Counted from the stretch's first letter, positions 35,340-47,839 are shown. The stretch is DNA of 64,000 bases from Eutypa lata (GCA_022661535.1 JAKULF010000006.1:2971001-3035000); one strand, 5' to 3'. Translations and numbers: made by a program. The notes: generated by a model not told the origin, from the sequence alone.

Positions 35340-36883
35340 ATTACCAGTGAGAGTAGAATAAGAGGGGGGAATGATGGTAGGTTTAGATTCGAGGCTTTTC
35401 TGCGTTGGCTTCTGATCTGAATTGGAGGACGAGTGGAATGTGCCAGAGAACAAGGACTTGATGTAGTTAAAACAACCCATGAAATTCAGCTTACATAGAA
35501 GTAAAGGGGGCAGCAAAAACGTAGTATGCCTCTAGCTGCATATATGTGTATCGGCTTGCTCTTTGATAACCTGCTCACCGGCCCATGAACGGTGTCTCAA
35601 ACAAATTACCAATCATTCTTTGTCTCTTATCACATTATTAATCTAACTCCCTTTTGATATTACAAATCTTCCTTTTCTTTGTCTGTAGAAGGCTATCGGC
35701 GTTAGTATTAGACGGTGTTAAGGGCTATGTGTTACTTGTGGCTGTAGCTGGCGCGAGGTGTGTAATATCGGCCGTGTGAGATTGTTACGCTGCCAGCGGC
35801 TTGGTCCAGTCTGGACGCTTTAAAAAACCGAGGCTGTATTAAGTGGTTATTTTACCTTGTTTTAGACAAGACACAAGCCCAGACTAGGACTCAGTTAAAA
35901 TGCTCCTGACGTACTGTGCGGCATTGGTTCTCCCTAGGGCTGCTGTGTAACCCAAAAGTCTAGACAGGCTTGGACGCATTCCTTCTTTATTTACCTATCA
36001 CAATATTATCAGGTGGCACTACTTCATAACTGGCTTAGTTAGGGCGCTAAACATGATTGCCTAGAATTATGTCTCATACCTGAAGGTAACCTCCGCTCCA
36101 TGAAATACGAAAGTGATAGGCAGATAGGTTCGAACAATATGCACTTCGCATTCAGAATACGCTAGGATTGGGAGCGGTGAGTGGAAGTGTGTTACCATTT
36201 TAAGAGCTATAATAATTGCATAAAAATAGCTTGGTCGTCTTACAGACTTGATATATGATGTTCCTTTTCCGCCACATTCCTTTAGGCTTATAGCGTCTGG
36301 AATATTTGTCAACTAGACTGCGGTCTGAAAGCAGATGAACGGCACAGTCAAGTTCACTCTTATCATTTGAAACATTGCAAAAACTGTAGCAGTACTTCGC
36401 AAGCGAAGCATTCCAGCCTAGACATGTCGAGAAACAAGGGAAATAAAAGTAAGACTCGCATCTCTTCGTCCATATTTGTTGCAAGCCCGTTGTTATGGTT
36501 ATATAACACTGCATCAACATTACACTCCTAATGCATTATCTGCGGAGGCTCGTTAATTCTGAACTACAAGATATATCATACATGAGGTATCCAAGAATCA
36601 TGCCAATTCAGTGACATTTCCCATTAAACTATTTACCGGCCTTGAGAATTAAATGCTAACAACGTGCTCCAATTCTTGTGATCCCTTGCTATATGAATGG
36701 AATGTGTGCTCTCTCCTTCCCATGCCAATCTCTAATCGTAATCTATAAGAACGCCATCCACCATGTTTCTGCCTTCTTACACAAGACCCATTTAATGCGC
36801 ATCCGAACACGGGAAGGCTCTCCGAATTTAATCTCTACATTTACAAATATAGTAGCAGTCAAGTCTAGAAGAGATATTCTCAT
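35340..36883. other. Intergenic
   Basis: Upstream region of the ADH gene and downstream region of the MFS gene. Several short frames occur but none shows protein-family features. Confidence 0.5.
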
Positions 36884-38920
36884 CTAGCCGACGACTATTG
36901 CGGTGCCTTCTTTCACAGCGAGCTTCTTTTTCTGTTGCGATAGTAAGTAGTGTAATATTACCACAATAGAATGATGGACTCACATTTAGGAATATGGACA
37001 CAATTAGAACGACTGCGCTTCCGAAGAAAGCCGGGATGAAGGTCTTGCGGAGGTTGTCCACAATCACATCAATAACAGCCCCTCGCATATCCTCAGGAAT
37101 GCTGCTGAATGCCTCACCGGAGGCCCCTGTGACAGATCAGACTTAGATTTTAATACCATACAAAGGGGATTTCAGGGTCACCAACCACTGAGAATTGCGC
37201 TCAGTTGCGCATCCGGAAACGAAGGGAGAACGCCGCGGAGACCAGCCAGTCCCTGGTTTACGAACACCGCGCCAGCTACCGAAAGACCAGCCGTGACGCC
37301 GGTGTATTGCGCAAACATGATGAAGCTTTATAAACGTTTCATGTTAGATAGAAAGACACGAATAGGAGATGAAGGCAACTCACGGAACTCCCAAACTGGT
37401 TTCCTCTGGGGATATGACACTGTGAATCACGCCATAAGGGGCCTTGAAGGTGGCAGGTGGTCAGCTATAAGATCCGTAGTAATTATGTGATGATGGAGAC
37501 ATACCTGGTTGCAGAAACCCATTCCAATGGCCATAATGACCTCAGCGCCGTAGATATATCCCGTGTGCGATGTAGCATCAATACAATCTATATTGTTTTG
37601 ATCAGCATTTTAAGGAAAGAAAGTAACAATTTATCGCACTTCTATCGCACTCGGGGCAGGGGGTGACAAACAGAGCATGACATTGCCGACCAGCATGAAG
37701 ACCCCACCAGCGAAGAACCAGACCCAGTAGTACCCCGACTTGATCAACAGGAACCCCTGAGCCAGGTTTCCCGCGCTGAAGATGAGGATCAGAGGGAGGA
37801 GGCGCACGGCGGCGGTCAGTGCCGTGTCGCCCAGCGTAAACTGGAAGTACACCGGGATGTAGTAGATGGGGATGAAGGCGGCGGCGTTGGAGCATACCAT
37901 GGAGGTGGCGAGGAGCACGGCCTCCTTGTTCCGGAGCAGCGGCGCGGGGAAAATGCGGTCCGCCGGCGTGGTGAGCCAGGAGAACTTCTGCTGCACGCCG
38001 AAGGCGACGGTCAGCACGATCCCCACGACGAAGAGCGCGATGGTGGTGCCGCTGTTCCAGGCGTAGAGGACGCCGCCGAGGTTGATGGCCATGATGAGAC
38101 ACACGGAGAAGCCGACCAGGAGCACGGTGCCCAGGAAGTCGAAGTTCTTGGCGCGCTGGAGCCGCGTCACGGACTTGGGGAGCTGGTCGTAGGCGGGGAG
38201 CACGAGCAGCAGGATGGGCGTGAAGATGCCGCCGATGATCAGGTTGACGTAGAACGCCCAGCGCCAGTTGACGAGCTCGAACGCGCCGCCGACCACGGGG
38301 CCCAGCACGGTCCCGACGCTCCAGACCACGGCCGTGATGCTGAAGTACGCCGGGCGCTCGTGGTCGTCCGTGGAAAGCGCGACCAGGATCATGATGCCGC
38401 AGTACATGGCGGCGCCGGACACGCCCAGGAGCACGCGCCCGATGATGATGGCGCTCATGTTCGGCGCGGCCCCGCACAGGGCGGAGAACCCGAGGAACAG
38501 GACGATGTTGGCGACGTACACCCGCTTCGCATCGTACTTGGCGTACAGCTTGCCGAAGGGGAGGAGCGCCACGTACCCGCCCAGCATGAAGCCGACGGAT
38601 AGCCAGGGGAGCAAATCTACCGAGTGGAACTCGTTGGATATGGCGGGCACGAGGTCGGCTGTGATGGTGTTGTCGAGGGAAAAGATCAGCATGCTCGAGT
38701 AGATGGAGATCAGGAGCAGGAACCACTGCGTGGAACGTTTCTCTGTCAGCTTGCGCGCAACTTTCTAACTAGTAGAGTAAGATGTAATGTAAGCATAACA
38801 TACCTTGAACCCCCGTACTTGGCGGCCTGGAGAAGCCGGCACCGGGATATCATCTTCAGCACGGGCTCCCGGCGCCTTCTCTTCATCGGAGGCGGCGGGG
38901 CTTAAGGATGTAGTCGCCAT
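36884..38920 (-). CDS. MFS exporter, DHA2 (14-TM) type
   Basis: Seven exons, 38920-38804, 38764-37672, 37587-37505, 37442-37384, 37325-37186, 37126-36984 and 36931-36884, give 560 residues with all phases closing. An acidic cytosolic N-terminus is followed by about 14 TM helices. Motif A reads FGKLYAKYDAKRV, and antiporter motif C reads VGTVLGPVVGG with WRWAFYVNL after it. The last loop has LPSFPDAQLSAILSG, and the tail is basic (KKKLAVK). Exon 2 uses a weak GTTTGT donor, but the join gives LYCIDATSHTG into IYGAEVIMAIGMG, which fits the family. Such proton-driven exporters move toxic or secondary metabolites across the plasma membrane. Its place between ADH and DUF3237 genes suggests it exports the cluster product. 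Confidence 0.92.
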
Positions 38921-40707
38921 GTTGTATTTCTTCTTCTTTTTTTCTTTCAAGCAATATGCACGTGTGTTAGTTCGGCCTTCGAGTAAAGCGCGTTGTAAGC
39001 TTAGAGAGTATTTTTAAAGAGCATAACTTTGATATTTAGTTCTAAGGACTAGAAATCAAGTTAATAGTAGAGGAAGAAGGCCACGAGCACTTATTGTAGG
39101 CTGCATCAGTGAGGCTTAAACATTGGACGGATGGTGCATAAGTTGTTTACAGATCCTACCGACGCTCCTTTGTTGGTTGTACGAAAACATCGTTGGCCTG
39201 TAAATCGTTAATGACTAATATACTAAGCTTAATAATTAGAAATGCAAAGAAATTTGCAAGGCTTCTTGTACCATGTTTAATCTGTTCTTAATTACCTATA
39301 TAAGAATCAATACGTAAATTAATTATAGAATAATTACAATGTAGCCGTGATTTCGTCCTGCCCCAGGAGAAAACTTTGAAGGTACGGTAAATTCTTTCCA
39401 TTTTTTCCTAACTGTGTTACACAACATAGATAGAAGCCTAGGCTTTTAGAACGCCATGTTTCGGCCCAAAAGTAAGTAAACGCCGATGGGTCTTTTCGGC
39501 GTTATTCTTCTGGTATAAAAACCCTATTAACGCCGATTAGTGTTTAGACATTCTGAGTACTGTAAACGCAGCTATACCTAGGTAGCTAGTTACACAGACA
39601 AATCAACACACGGAACTTGAGCAGGTCCTAGGACCTATTGGTTGTCACACACACTTCATAACTCTTACATTGCATTTTTATCAAATAGGTATCGTATCCC
39701 CTTGGGCTTATACAAGTCTTAACCATAAACCGGTTGTTAAGATTTATTATTAAAGTAACTAAACTGCCCTTGCTACCTCACAGTCTGCAGCCTGGAATCT
39801 CAAGATCTAGATTAGATTATACACGTGCACTGTAGATCAGGCTAACTCAGTAGGTATTGCCTAATGCCGATCGATCTTGAGATCTTAAACTTTAAAGTCC
39901 TTAGCGCTGCGAATCCCTGGCGTTTGTGGGGGCTGGGGGCTTGGGCAGGGGGGGAATGGATGTCTTACACAAGATTCCTAGTAGATGGATTTGTCAACAT
40001 TGACATCAAGGCAAAGCTCACGTAAGCGTATAGCAGGTACTTCGTTATACTTCGTACATGTATACCTGGGCATCTTTACTTGCGCGTCTAGCGGGCTACC
40101 GCGGACCGCGTTTGCGGAGTGAATGGATCGGACCGCTTCTCTCCTTCCATTCAAGCGACAAATCTCAAGCTGTGTGTGCACTATCACATTATGAACAGGG
40201 CGAACGTGGGATTAAAAGGATCATGGAACATCTCGTACTGGGAGACACGTTTCTCTCGACATGCAAGACGACACCTTAGGTACATACGTGCTTACAAACA
40301 TACACAGCTGTGCAATCACCACTCACGCCCCTCTTTCTGACGAACTGCTACCATGGCTGGAAAAAATACTGCTGTCGAGGCTCCAGAGAGCTATCCGACT
40401 CTCAAGCCCGCTATGCGGCTCAAGGTGCTTTACTTTAGTTTGCTTGTAGACCACCACAACTTGAGTCGAGTCTCCCTATTGACATTTCAGGATAGACTTC
40501 GTTTGTAGATCGGCATAGTTGCGGTGATATCTACACTGGCTCCACGCTCGTGGCTGTGGTATGTGCGCTGAGTCCCCCTCCCCTCCCCCATCCCCACCCG
40601 GCGTTCGGGTTACCTGTAATTACCAGTACAGTACCTACAGTATACGCAGCGGAGAAACAAGAAGAGCCGTCCATCCATTCATTCATTTAAAATCTATCTA
40701 ATTATAA
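38921..40707. promoter_or_regulatory. Divergent promoter, MFS / DUF3237
   Basis: A 1.8-kb region between two divergently transcribed cluster genes, with no coding potential seen. Two CGGACCG sites, palindromic CGG-A-CCG, lie 27 bp apart at 40102-40108 and 40129-40135, about 600 bp upstream of the DUF3237 ATG. They are candidate Zn2Cys6 sites. Confidence 0.45.
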
Positions 40708-41298
40708 ATGCCCATACAGCCTCTCCTCACCAACGGTGGCATTATCGAGTCCGTCGGCGACTTCGAGCCCAAGTGCAAGTTCACCATCGTCAACTCGATT
40801 GACTACTTCACGGTCGACGCCGACAAGTCGCACGGCCGCGTAGATGCGCAGGGGGCCCTCGTCGACGAGAAGGGGCGGTCCGCCCGCGTCATGATCGACG
40901 GCGTCATCAAGCTGAACGAAGATAACCTTCCGCTTGTCTACAACCAGCCCAATGCGCGGTCGTCCCCATGGGACCACGGCAGTGAGTATCAACGACCCCT
41001 CCTACCCCCTACCCCCTACCCTCCACACCACCACCACCACCACCCTTAGTTGGCTTCCGATTAATCGGCTTTACTTCACCTTCTCTGCGTCTACTCACTC
41101 TACTCTGCTGATTGATACTTTAATTGATGTTATATCTATGCAGTCGAGTTCTTCAAGTTCCAAACTGGACATCCCGAGTATAAGGCTCTGGAGGATATGA
41201 GATTCGCGGGGAGCGTGCGGTTTACTTATGTAGATGGTGTTAGGACTGGTATAGAAGCACGAATCTCTCAGATCATCCCAGGAACCGGCATGGACTGA
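40708..41298 (+). CDS. DUF3237 family protein
   Basis: Two exons, 40708-40981 and 41144-41298 (GTGAGT...TGCAG, phase 1), give 142 residues. The protein looks like a small beta-barrel of the DUF3237/UPF0311 family: SHGRVDAQGALVDEKGRSA, then INGV-like IDGVIKLNEDNLPLVYNQ, FFKFQTGHPEYKALEDMRFAG and a final FTYVDG. There is no signal peptide or TM helix. The family has no firmly established general reaction. Members occur in bacteria and fungi, often beside oxidoreductases. As a cluster member it may bind or rearrange an intermediate, but this is inference. Confidence 0.8.
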
Positions 41299-42046
41299 CT
41301 AAGCGCTTGAGATGATCTTGGGACTATGGTTGCCGATAGATATGGATATGGTTTTCTCTTTCTCTTTCCCGTTCGAATGCAAGGCGGTTGTTGCAAATTT
41401 ATACGAGGGCAAGCTGAGACGAATTAGACTCACCATAATAATATGTTTCTTCTGTTTGCGGTCTTGAAGCCTTGCCTTGCCTTTGTATTGACGTAAATAT
41501 CCCTTGATATTGAGGTGAATCGTAATTGAATCTAGATTTAAGAATGCGGTGAAGAGTTAGACATAATGGTGGCTCCTTGTTTCGCCGCCCCTGACTAGAA
41601 TCTACTATCCCTGTTATCGTCGATTTTGACGAACCTTTAAGAGCTATGACCTACCAGTATAGATGTGAACGTAGAAATCTTCCAACTAGGGGTGATAACG
41701 AGAGCACCTTGAATCGTTGTTTTCCTCTTCTCGGTAGGACAAGCGTTGTGAAAAGTGTTGAATGTGTGTGGCACAACTGTGCCCCCCCTACTTTCTTTTC
41801 TTTTTTATTTAAACTTCACGCATCATTCAATTCCTCCAGATTATTAATCAATTTTCCCCTACATCCGCATGAATTATTTATAGGTTTAAAGAGTTTCCCA
41901 CCTGTCTACCGTAATAGTAATTCTCAGCTCGAGATGCTTCCGGTCAATCAATTCTCTCCCAACAGGCTAATCTGACCACCATCTATGGATAGACAAACTA
42001 GTCACTAATTCATCTCTTTATCTTCCCCCCCATCGATCCAGTCGCA
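41299..42046. other. Intergenic, convergent 3' ends
   Basis: The gap between the 3' ends of the DUF3237 (plus) and DUF4188 (minus) genes. A 109-codon plus frame at 41646-41975 has no family features. No gene is called. Confidence 0.5.
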
Positions 42047-43189
42047 TCACGCAAGGTCCTCCTCAGGTATGAGCTCAGCCATTTTCTTGTCCACTTCCGC
42101 TTGCTTAAGCTTGTTGCCCATTCGCCCCCACATACCATTGAGAATTTTAGGGTCACGCTCGATAAAGGGGCCTTGAAATCCTCTGTTCTTGGGCATAGGC
42201 CATTTGAGGCCGCCTATTGGCGAAAAGGTTAGCACACAATTCTGTGACTTCGAGCATGATTGTTCATTTCAAAAATGTAATGGAGACATACCAAGGCCCC
42301 ATGGCTGAACATTGGAGTAGATGCCCTCCCAGTGACCCGCTGGGCAAAGAAGGACCTCGTGCTGTAAAAGATGTATGTCAGGCTAAACAGCTAATAATAA
42401 TAATATATGGTCCATAAGAGAGATAACATACAAGAACACCTAAGTCGTGTGGCTTGTCGCTCTTTGTGATTTGATAGGCTAAGAACTTGAGGCCGTCAAT
42501 GTGAACTGGGCGGCGAGCAAAGGCCTCTAGGTCCTCGATGGTTTTCCAGTAACTCATGGACATGAGCGTGTTGTTCTGGCTGTACTCAGTTGGTATCAAA
42601 TCGGGAGTCCGGCCGAGATCTATATTATTCTTCAGTCTCAGCTATATTTCCTGCGTCAGCTCGTGCAAAATCTCGCGAACTTACATCCGTTGGTAGCACG
42701 GTTCTCTTCCGCGTCTTGGTAAATCCCATCCATATAATGGTTGAGCTTCTGGTACATAGGATGTAGTCGACCGAGAGGGCTATTGACGAGTGAGTGAGCT
42801 GTTTAGGGGGTTTCCTCTCTCTTATCAAGGCCAATAGAGGACGGTGGTCTCAAGAAACATTTTAAAACAACTTACTGATTAGACCTTATGCCGACCAGAA
42901 ATATGGCCACAGGCTTATCAGCTAATTTCTCAGGACGGGATCCATCTTCTTCAGGGAAGAGGACGGACCATCTACCCAGCGTTGCTTTCTGGAGATATGT
43001 ATTTCCGTATATGCCAACGTATTGAGCCCCGAGATTTATAGCTAAGATGCAGAACGCAGAGATTACTGGCACCAGGCTATATCTATATGGGGCCAAAAAG
43101 CTGACGGCAATCTGTGCAGCTGCACCGACTGCCAGCCAGGCAGGAAGGCTAAGCTCGTCTCTAAGGAGATTAAAATTGTATGCACCCAT
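42047..43189 (-). CDS. DUF4188 monooxygenase-like protein
   Basis: Five exons, 43189-42876, 42779-42685, 42619-42432, 42361-42292 and 42213-42047, give 277 residues with phases closing. The N-terminal 60-70 residues hold two hydrophobic helices (LPAWLAVGAAAQIAVSFLA and VISAFCILAINLGAQYV), so it is probably membrane-bound. The domain that follows has KPVAIFLVGIRSNHPLGRL, QNNTLMSMSYWKTIEDLEAFA, HEVLLCPAGHWEGIYSNVQP and GGLKWPMPKNRG. This matches the DUF4188 / monooxygenase-family fold, a ferredoxin-like dimeric alpha-beta barrel. No metal or flavin motif is obvious. The family recurs in fungal natural-product clusters, but its reaction is unproven. It lies back to back with the DUF3237 gene, which suggests a shared step. 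Confidence 0.85.
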
Positions 43190-44303
43190 TTCGGAAAATC
43201 CGCTGGATAGTACGTGCTGATGATATAATGGGAACGGGAAAACGAAAATCACGGCACTGTTGCAACCCTATATCTAGCTTTTCTGCACCTAGAAACATAG
43301 CACAGAGTGAGGTTGCTTACATACTCTATCCTCACTACCATCCATCCCTCAAGGGGCATCAGGCAACCCAAGGGAGACCCTCGGAGCCGACGAACAGCCA
43401 CCTCGAATCTGAGTATTTCGGCCGTATGCCACTTGCGCCTCCTAATGTTTAAAATCGGACCCTCCGGCCCGATGCTGACATATATATTGTAGCACGTTGT
43501 GTCGTAAGATGCGGCGCTTGCTACGGCCCGCGATGTATATCTAGCCAAAGCTAGGAAAAGCCACCTGGATGAGGATTGTAGGTCCAGGCCGCTTACTTGA
43601 GACATCTTTCGGTTTAGTTTGAATCCCCGCATGGGCGACTGCTTATATGCAGATGAAGGCTGGTAATACAGACAATAACCAATAACCATAATACCAGGAA
43701 GAACAAAAATTGTATGACACATCTACGCAATCTACAATACTGGTGAGTAATGGAAACATCGTGGGTCCCCAAAGCACAGATTGCACCTAGGTAGTATTGG
43801 TAGATTTTCTCCACCCCCCCCCCCTCCCCCCTCTCTCCCATCTTTTTTTTTTCCTTGGTTGTTGTTGACGATTAAATTCTCAGACATACTTGCAGGTGCT
43901 CTCTGGTAGACTCTAAGTGACGAAGTTTTTCTTATAACGTTCTCTTCAGGATGATTCTCTCTATGACGGGGTAATGACCAAAGCTCTACTGTTAAGTAAA
44001 TCTATTGTTGCGCCATCGACTAGTTTTCCCATCTTCTAGCACTCCGCCTAGTTATAGCTTAGACTTCCTTTCCTAACCTTATCAATAACTTCACTCTTTC
44101 TTCAGGCTCCCTGCAACATCTATATACAGTGATTCTCAATGTATTATCACTTGGAAAATGAGCCGACCGTCTCTTGCGAAGTTTAAGAAGATCGCACCCT
44201 CAGGCTATATAAACTGCATTCTTACTATAGTGCTCTCATTTATAGTTACGTAACGTTTCTCTACCCAAAGGCGAAAGAATGACCATTAAACTTCTAGGAT
44301 ATA
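43190..44303. promoter_or_regulatory. DUF4188 promoter with CGG/CCG palindromes
   Basis: TCGGAGCCGA, a perfect palindrome, is at 43381-43390. ATCGG/CCGAT arms lie at 43454-43458 and 43469-43473 and include CGGCCCG (43465-43471). Both are 190-290 bp upstream of the DUF4188 ATG and fit Zn2Cys6-type half-site pairs. A C-rich then T-rich tract lies at about 43810-43855. A 157-codon minus frame at 43249-43722 overlaps these sites and is not supported. Confidence 0.45.
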
Positions 44304-46253
44304 TCACACTACCTTCTGCGTGCTGTAGCTGTGTCCTCGCTTCCTAGCGAGTGCGTGTCTGAATTCCTCTGTAAGGCCCTTGTAGTCCCTCGGGTATTTC
44401 GGCAGGAACAGCTCTGCCAGCGCATTACTCTTGCGAGTTGTATTGATATTCATGTCCTCAAGCAGCGTATCAATGTACTATGATGATCCGTTAGGCCCCT
44501 CCGTCTTCTAGCTGATAGTGGTCTGACATGAATAAAGGGATAGGGGTAGGTAAATATACTCACCGAGAAGAAATCAAAAATAGCGTAGGCGTGTTTCCTG
44601 CCTTGGGCTAGATACCTCTTGCGCGTCCAGACGTTCCACTGCGCCACCTCCCCTTCCATGCCCTCCTGCGAAGGGAGGTCGACCAGATCTAGCATGAATG
44701 CGACGCCCCAAAGGGCCTGCACCTCGGAGACTAAGGGCGTGTAGATGGTGTGGATGAAGCCAGGGAAGAAGACCGAGCGGTCGCCCTGGGCTGCAAGCTC
44801 AGGCACGATCAGGCGGCGGTAATGCCGGCTCGGACCGTGCAGCAGCTCCCGCGCGTGGCCCGAAGCGGGCGGGTTCTCCACCACGGGGAGTGGAGACTCC
44901 TTGATGGCTGGGAGAAGCTCGTCAACCGTCTCCTCCGCCTGCGCTTCCAGCTTGGCCCATTTTTCTTGGTCGCGCGGGCTGGGGGCTAGGCCGCAGGCCT
45001 GTTGCAACTCGGGACTGAATTGGTGGTAAGACTTGTCGAAGCCGGTGCACAGGATGAGGTAGTCTGTCTCGAACTGGGCCCCGTCTCGGAGAGTAACGAG
45101 ATTATTGTCGGTCAGCGACTCGATCTCGGTCCTGTGCACCGTGCAGTCCCCGGCATGAAAAACCTTCCAGAAGTTCGGCACGCTCGCACAACCTAAGCCG
45201 GCGTTTGCCCAGAAAATCCTTTTTGGACGGGCCGTTAGCAATGCCATTCTCAGTAGGCCTAGGATGGAATTGGGGGACATAATTACCCATTACCGACGGG
45301 GTACGGTTTCAGCTTCTGTGCATTAGGGGATTTATCGTATCCAGCGTGCATACCAGCTATCATAGTGACAGTCTTCCAGATAGAATTCGCTATGACCCGT
45401 CCAACGGATGTCCTGTTGAAGAACTGGTAGGCTACGCCTTTGGTGCGCATAATGCTTGAGCCAAGATGGCCGATGAGCCCAGTTGCTACGACGTCCATAG
45501 TGTGGACAATACCGAGGAGAGTAGGTGGCATGATAGCCAGCGGGCCCGAGCCATCCTCCCGAATGACCCAATTGACTCGGATTCCCGAGTCTAGGAGAAG
45601 GAACACGGTGTCGTACGCGGACTTAGCAGCGCCGACCACTGTCACCCTCTTGATCTTGGACAGCGCATCCAGGTGCGATCCAACCTCGGCAGAATGGATG
45701 ATAGGCGTGGTGAAGTTGGACTGTGGCCACGAGGGAATGACGGGATGCGAAGTAGCGCCGGATGCATAGATCAGCTTAGCACATTCGATCGGCGCCTTTC
45801 CTTCAAGATCCAGCTTCCAACCACCACCGGAAAGGCGTTCCACCTGGATGACTTTGGTGCACAGCCGGGTTCTTCGCACGATGTCGTAGTCTCGTGCGAA
45901 GTCGCTCAGATATCGGTGGATGGTCTGGCCCGCAACATAGTTATCCGCAGTAATCCCTTCGCGACGCATCGGGTAGAAAGAGTACTCGAACTGCCCATAT
46001 TTGATTTGGGCGTATAGACTCGGGTAGATCTTCTCGGCGCTCCAGACACCTCCGATGGACGCCTGCTCGTCTAGGAGAACCAAGTTGGCATCCGGTACAA
46101 ACTCCAGATATGTTTTTGCTGAGATCAGGCCGTTCCAGCCTGTGTTGATCACAATGACATTAGCGTCTATCCTCGAATAGGGGGCTGCCAGGAACTAGAG
46201 GAAATGCATTTACCTGTTCCCACGACCACGACGTCGACTCGCTCGACTTCCAT
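44304..46253 (-). CDS. Flavin-containing monooxygenase
   Basis: Exons 46253-46214, 46139-45294, 45258-44564 and 44477-44304 give 584 residues. FAD fold GTGWNGL is split by intron 1. After it come DEQASIGGVWS and KYGQFEYSFYPM; the NADPH fold is VTVVGAAKSAYD, and LILCTGFD is the late flavoprotein TG motif. The C-terminus YIDTLLEDMNINTTRKS is typical of fungal FMO-like cluster enzymes. There is no clear Baeyer-Villiger fingerprint, so hydroxylation or epoxidation is as likely as ring expansion. One join is odd: exons 2 and 3 meet across only 35 nt (45293-45259, GTAATG...CCTAG), which may be an ultrashort intron or a 1-nt frameshift. The gene is divergent from the membrane protein at 46760 and shares its promoter. 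Confidence 0.82.
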
Positions 46254-46759
46254 TTTCTTGTTGGTCAGCGCCTTTAACTTGATATTGTGAAGCAAGTAGG
46301 TAGAACATGCTTAATAAATTTTATTCCCTAATCTGGCCCCGGTCTTGTAGCCACATCATCTTTTCATGTTGGAGTCTATTCGGGGGCCGTGTACCGTAGG
46401 CTGTATTATTGCACTACGCCCGTGTCGTCTGTGAGGTTAGGTAATTAGGTCTAGGCACACAATGGCCATCACGATCTGCAGTAGCTTCGGAAAAGCGGCT
46501 TACGCCTCGCGAATTCCACAACCAACACCGCTCCAGTGTCAGCACGATCGGTCCGTGTCGCTCCGCCTTGGTGTAACGTGAAGCCTCGAAATGGCGAATG
46601 AGGTTAACATGGGAGCGGTGCGCACTCCCCGTATGGCCATCGAGCCGCGCTTCTTTCCTGTTGCTTGTCTCAATATAGCAGTCTCATAAACCCCTTCCTC
46701 ATTGTCGTTCTTGACTTCGTTATTGCACATTGTTGGCCTGCTACTCTCGCTGCTTAGTC
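46254..46759. promoter_or_regulatory. Bidirectional promoter, FMO / membrane protein
   Basis: A 506-bp spacer between two divergent cluster genes. CGGTCCG lies at 46549-46555 (ATCGGTCCG in context), the same motif found upstream of the PKS gene. The compact shared spacer suggests co-regulation. Confidence 0.5.
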
Positions 46760-47839
46760 ATGGCATCACGAAACTACTCGACTCTCTTGGCAGGCCTAAG
46801 TAGCCTTGGGTTCTGCTTGTTATGGGGAATTATGGGTCTCAATGGAGGCTCTGAAGCGATGTTTCAGACAGCGTGGACTGGAGTTTTCCCTGATGGCTCC
46901 TTGCTCAAGACAAGGCATACTGGGATACTGCCTGTCGACTTTCCGCTTAACATCCTCATCACCTTTTTCTCGGCAGTTAGCAACTTGAGATACATCGACG
47001 CCGCGCCATATCTCATGCTGCTTGACCTTACAACGAGCCTTCTGGTCATCAACCTGATGGTTCTTGTTGAAAGTCGTCGCAGATCAGGATTTTGGCTACG
47101 CTCGTAAGAATAAATCGGTCTCACGTCTGCTATGATACCCCAAACTAACACGCGTAATAGTCCGGCCTTGTGGCAGTACCTGTGGAACTGCGGAGGCGTG
47201 GCCGTCTTTCTCCCTATCTGGACGTATCTCTACCTGAAGCAGCGTTCTAAGGGAAGCCCACAACTGCCAGAACCTGGGACTGGGGCCTTGCCTCTCACTG
47301 CACTTTTGAGCATTTGTCTCGAGCTGCCACTCCTGGTTCCGGCGTGGATTGGTGCAGATTCGGCTACAATTCAACAGGGGGTCCTCTTCTTCTTTCTTGG
47401 CCCGCCGATTTTTAGTGCTTTCCACTCGCTGGTTAGCGGCGCTATTACGAGTAGTTCAAAAAGGATCTCGAAGCCTGTGAAAACGGCTTACTACATCACT
47501 GCAGTGGTTAGCGCCGTGGTTCATGTCTACTGTGTCGTATACGCTATCATGTCCCCAGACTTGTCTCTGGGGAGGGTCTATTTCCCCCAGAACGACTCTG
47601 TTCAATCTGGTCAACCTAACATCATGACAGAAGCGGCGTTTCTCTTCCTTAAATACGACTATTTGATCATCAATATCAATGTGCTTATTCTTGGTGGCCA
47701 TATTCTGCGCACCAAATCTAATAGCAAGGAAGCTTTTAACACTAGAGGCTCTATTCCGACCCTGATTGGTCTCACTGCTATTTTCGGACCCGGAGCTGGG
47801 CTAGCATATGCTGCGTGCTGCGGCGAGGAACCCCTATAA
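46760..47839 (+). CDS. Polytopic membrane protein of the cluster
   Basis: Two exons, 46760-47103 and 47161-47839 (GTAAGA, branch ACTAACA, AATAG; phase 2), give 340 residues. ATG 46760 is chosen because MASRNYSTLLAGLSSLG starts directly before the first helix; ATG-like starts further up add 10 residues. Seven to nine hydrophobic helices are spread along the protein: GLSSLGFCLLWGIMGL, DFPLNILITFFSAV, PYLMLLDLTTSLLVINLMVL, GVAVFLPIWTYLYL, YYITAVVSAVVHVYCVVYAI and others. Between helices lie VFPDGSLLKTRHTG, VESRRR and NIMTEAAFLFLKYDY. Proteins of this look sit in several fungal polyketide and meroterpenoid clusters, where some membrane proteins act as cyclases. I cannot assign a reaction. It could also be a carrier. 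Confidence 0.75.

Noticed and set aside
37602..38726. 374-codon minus-strand frame
   Set aside because: An alternative frame of the MFS exon. Its Arg/His/Pro-rich composition is typical of a shadow.
43249..43722. 157-codon minus-strand frame
   Set aside because: It lies in the DUF4188 promoter, has no recognisable domain and overlaps palindromic sites.
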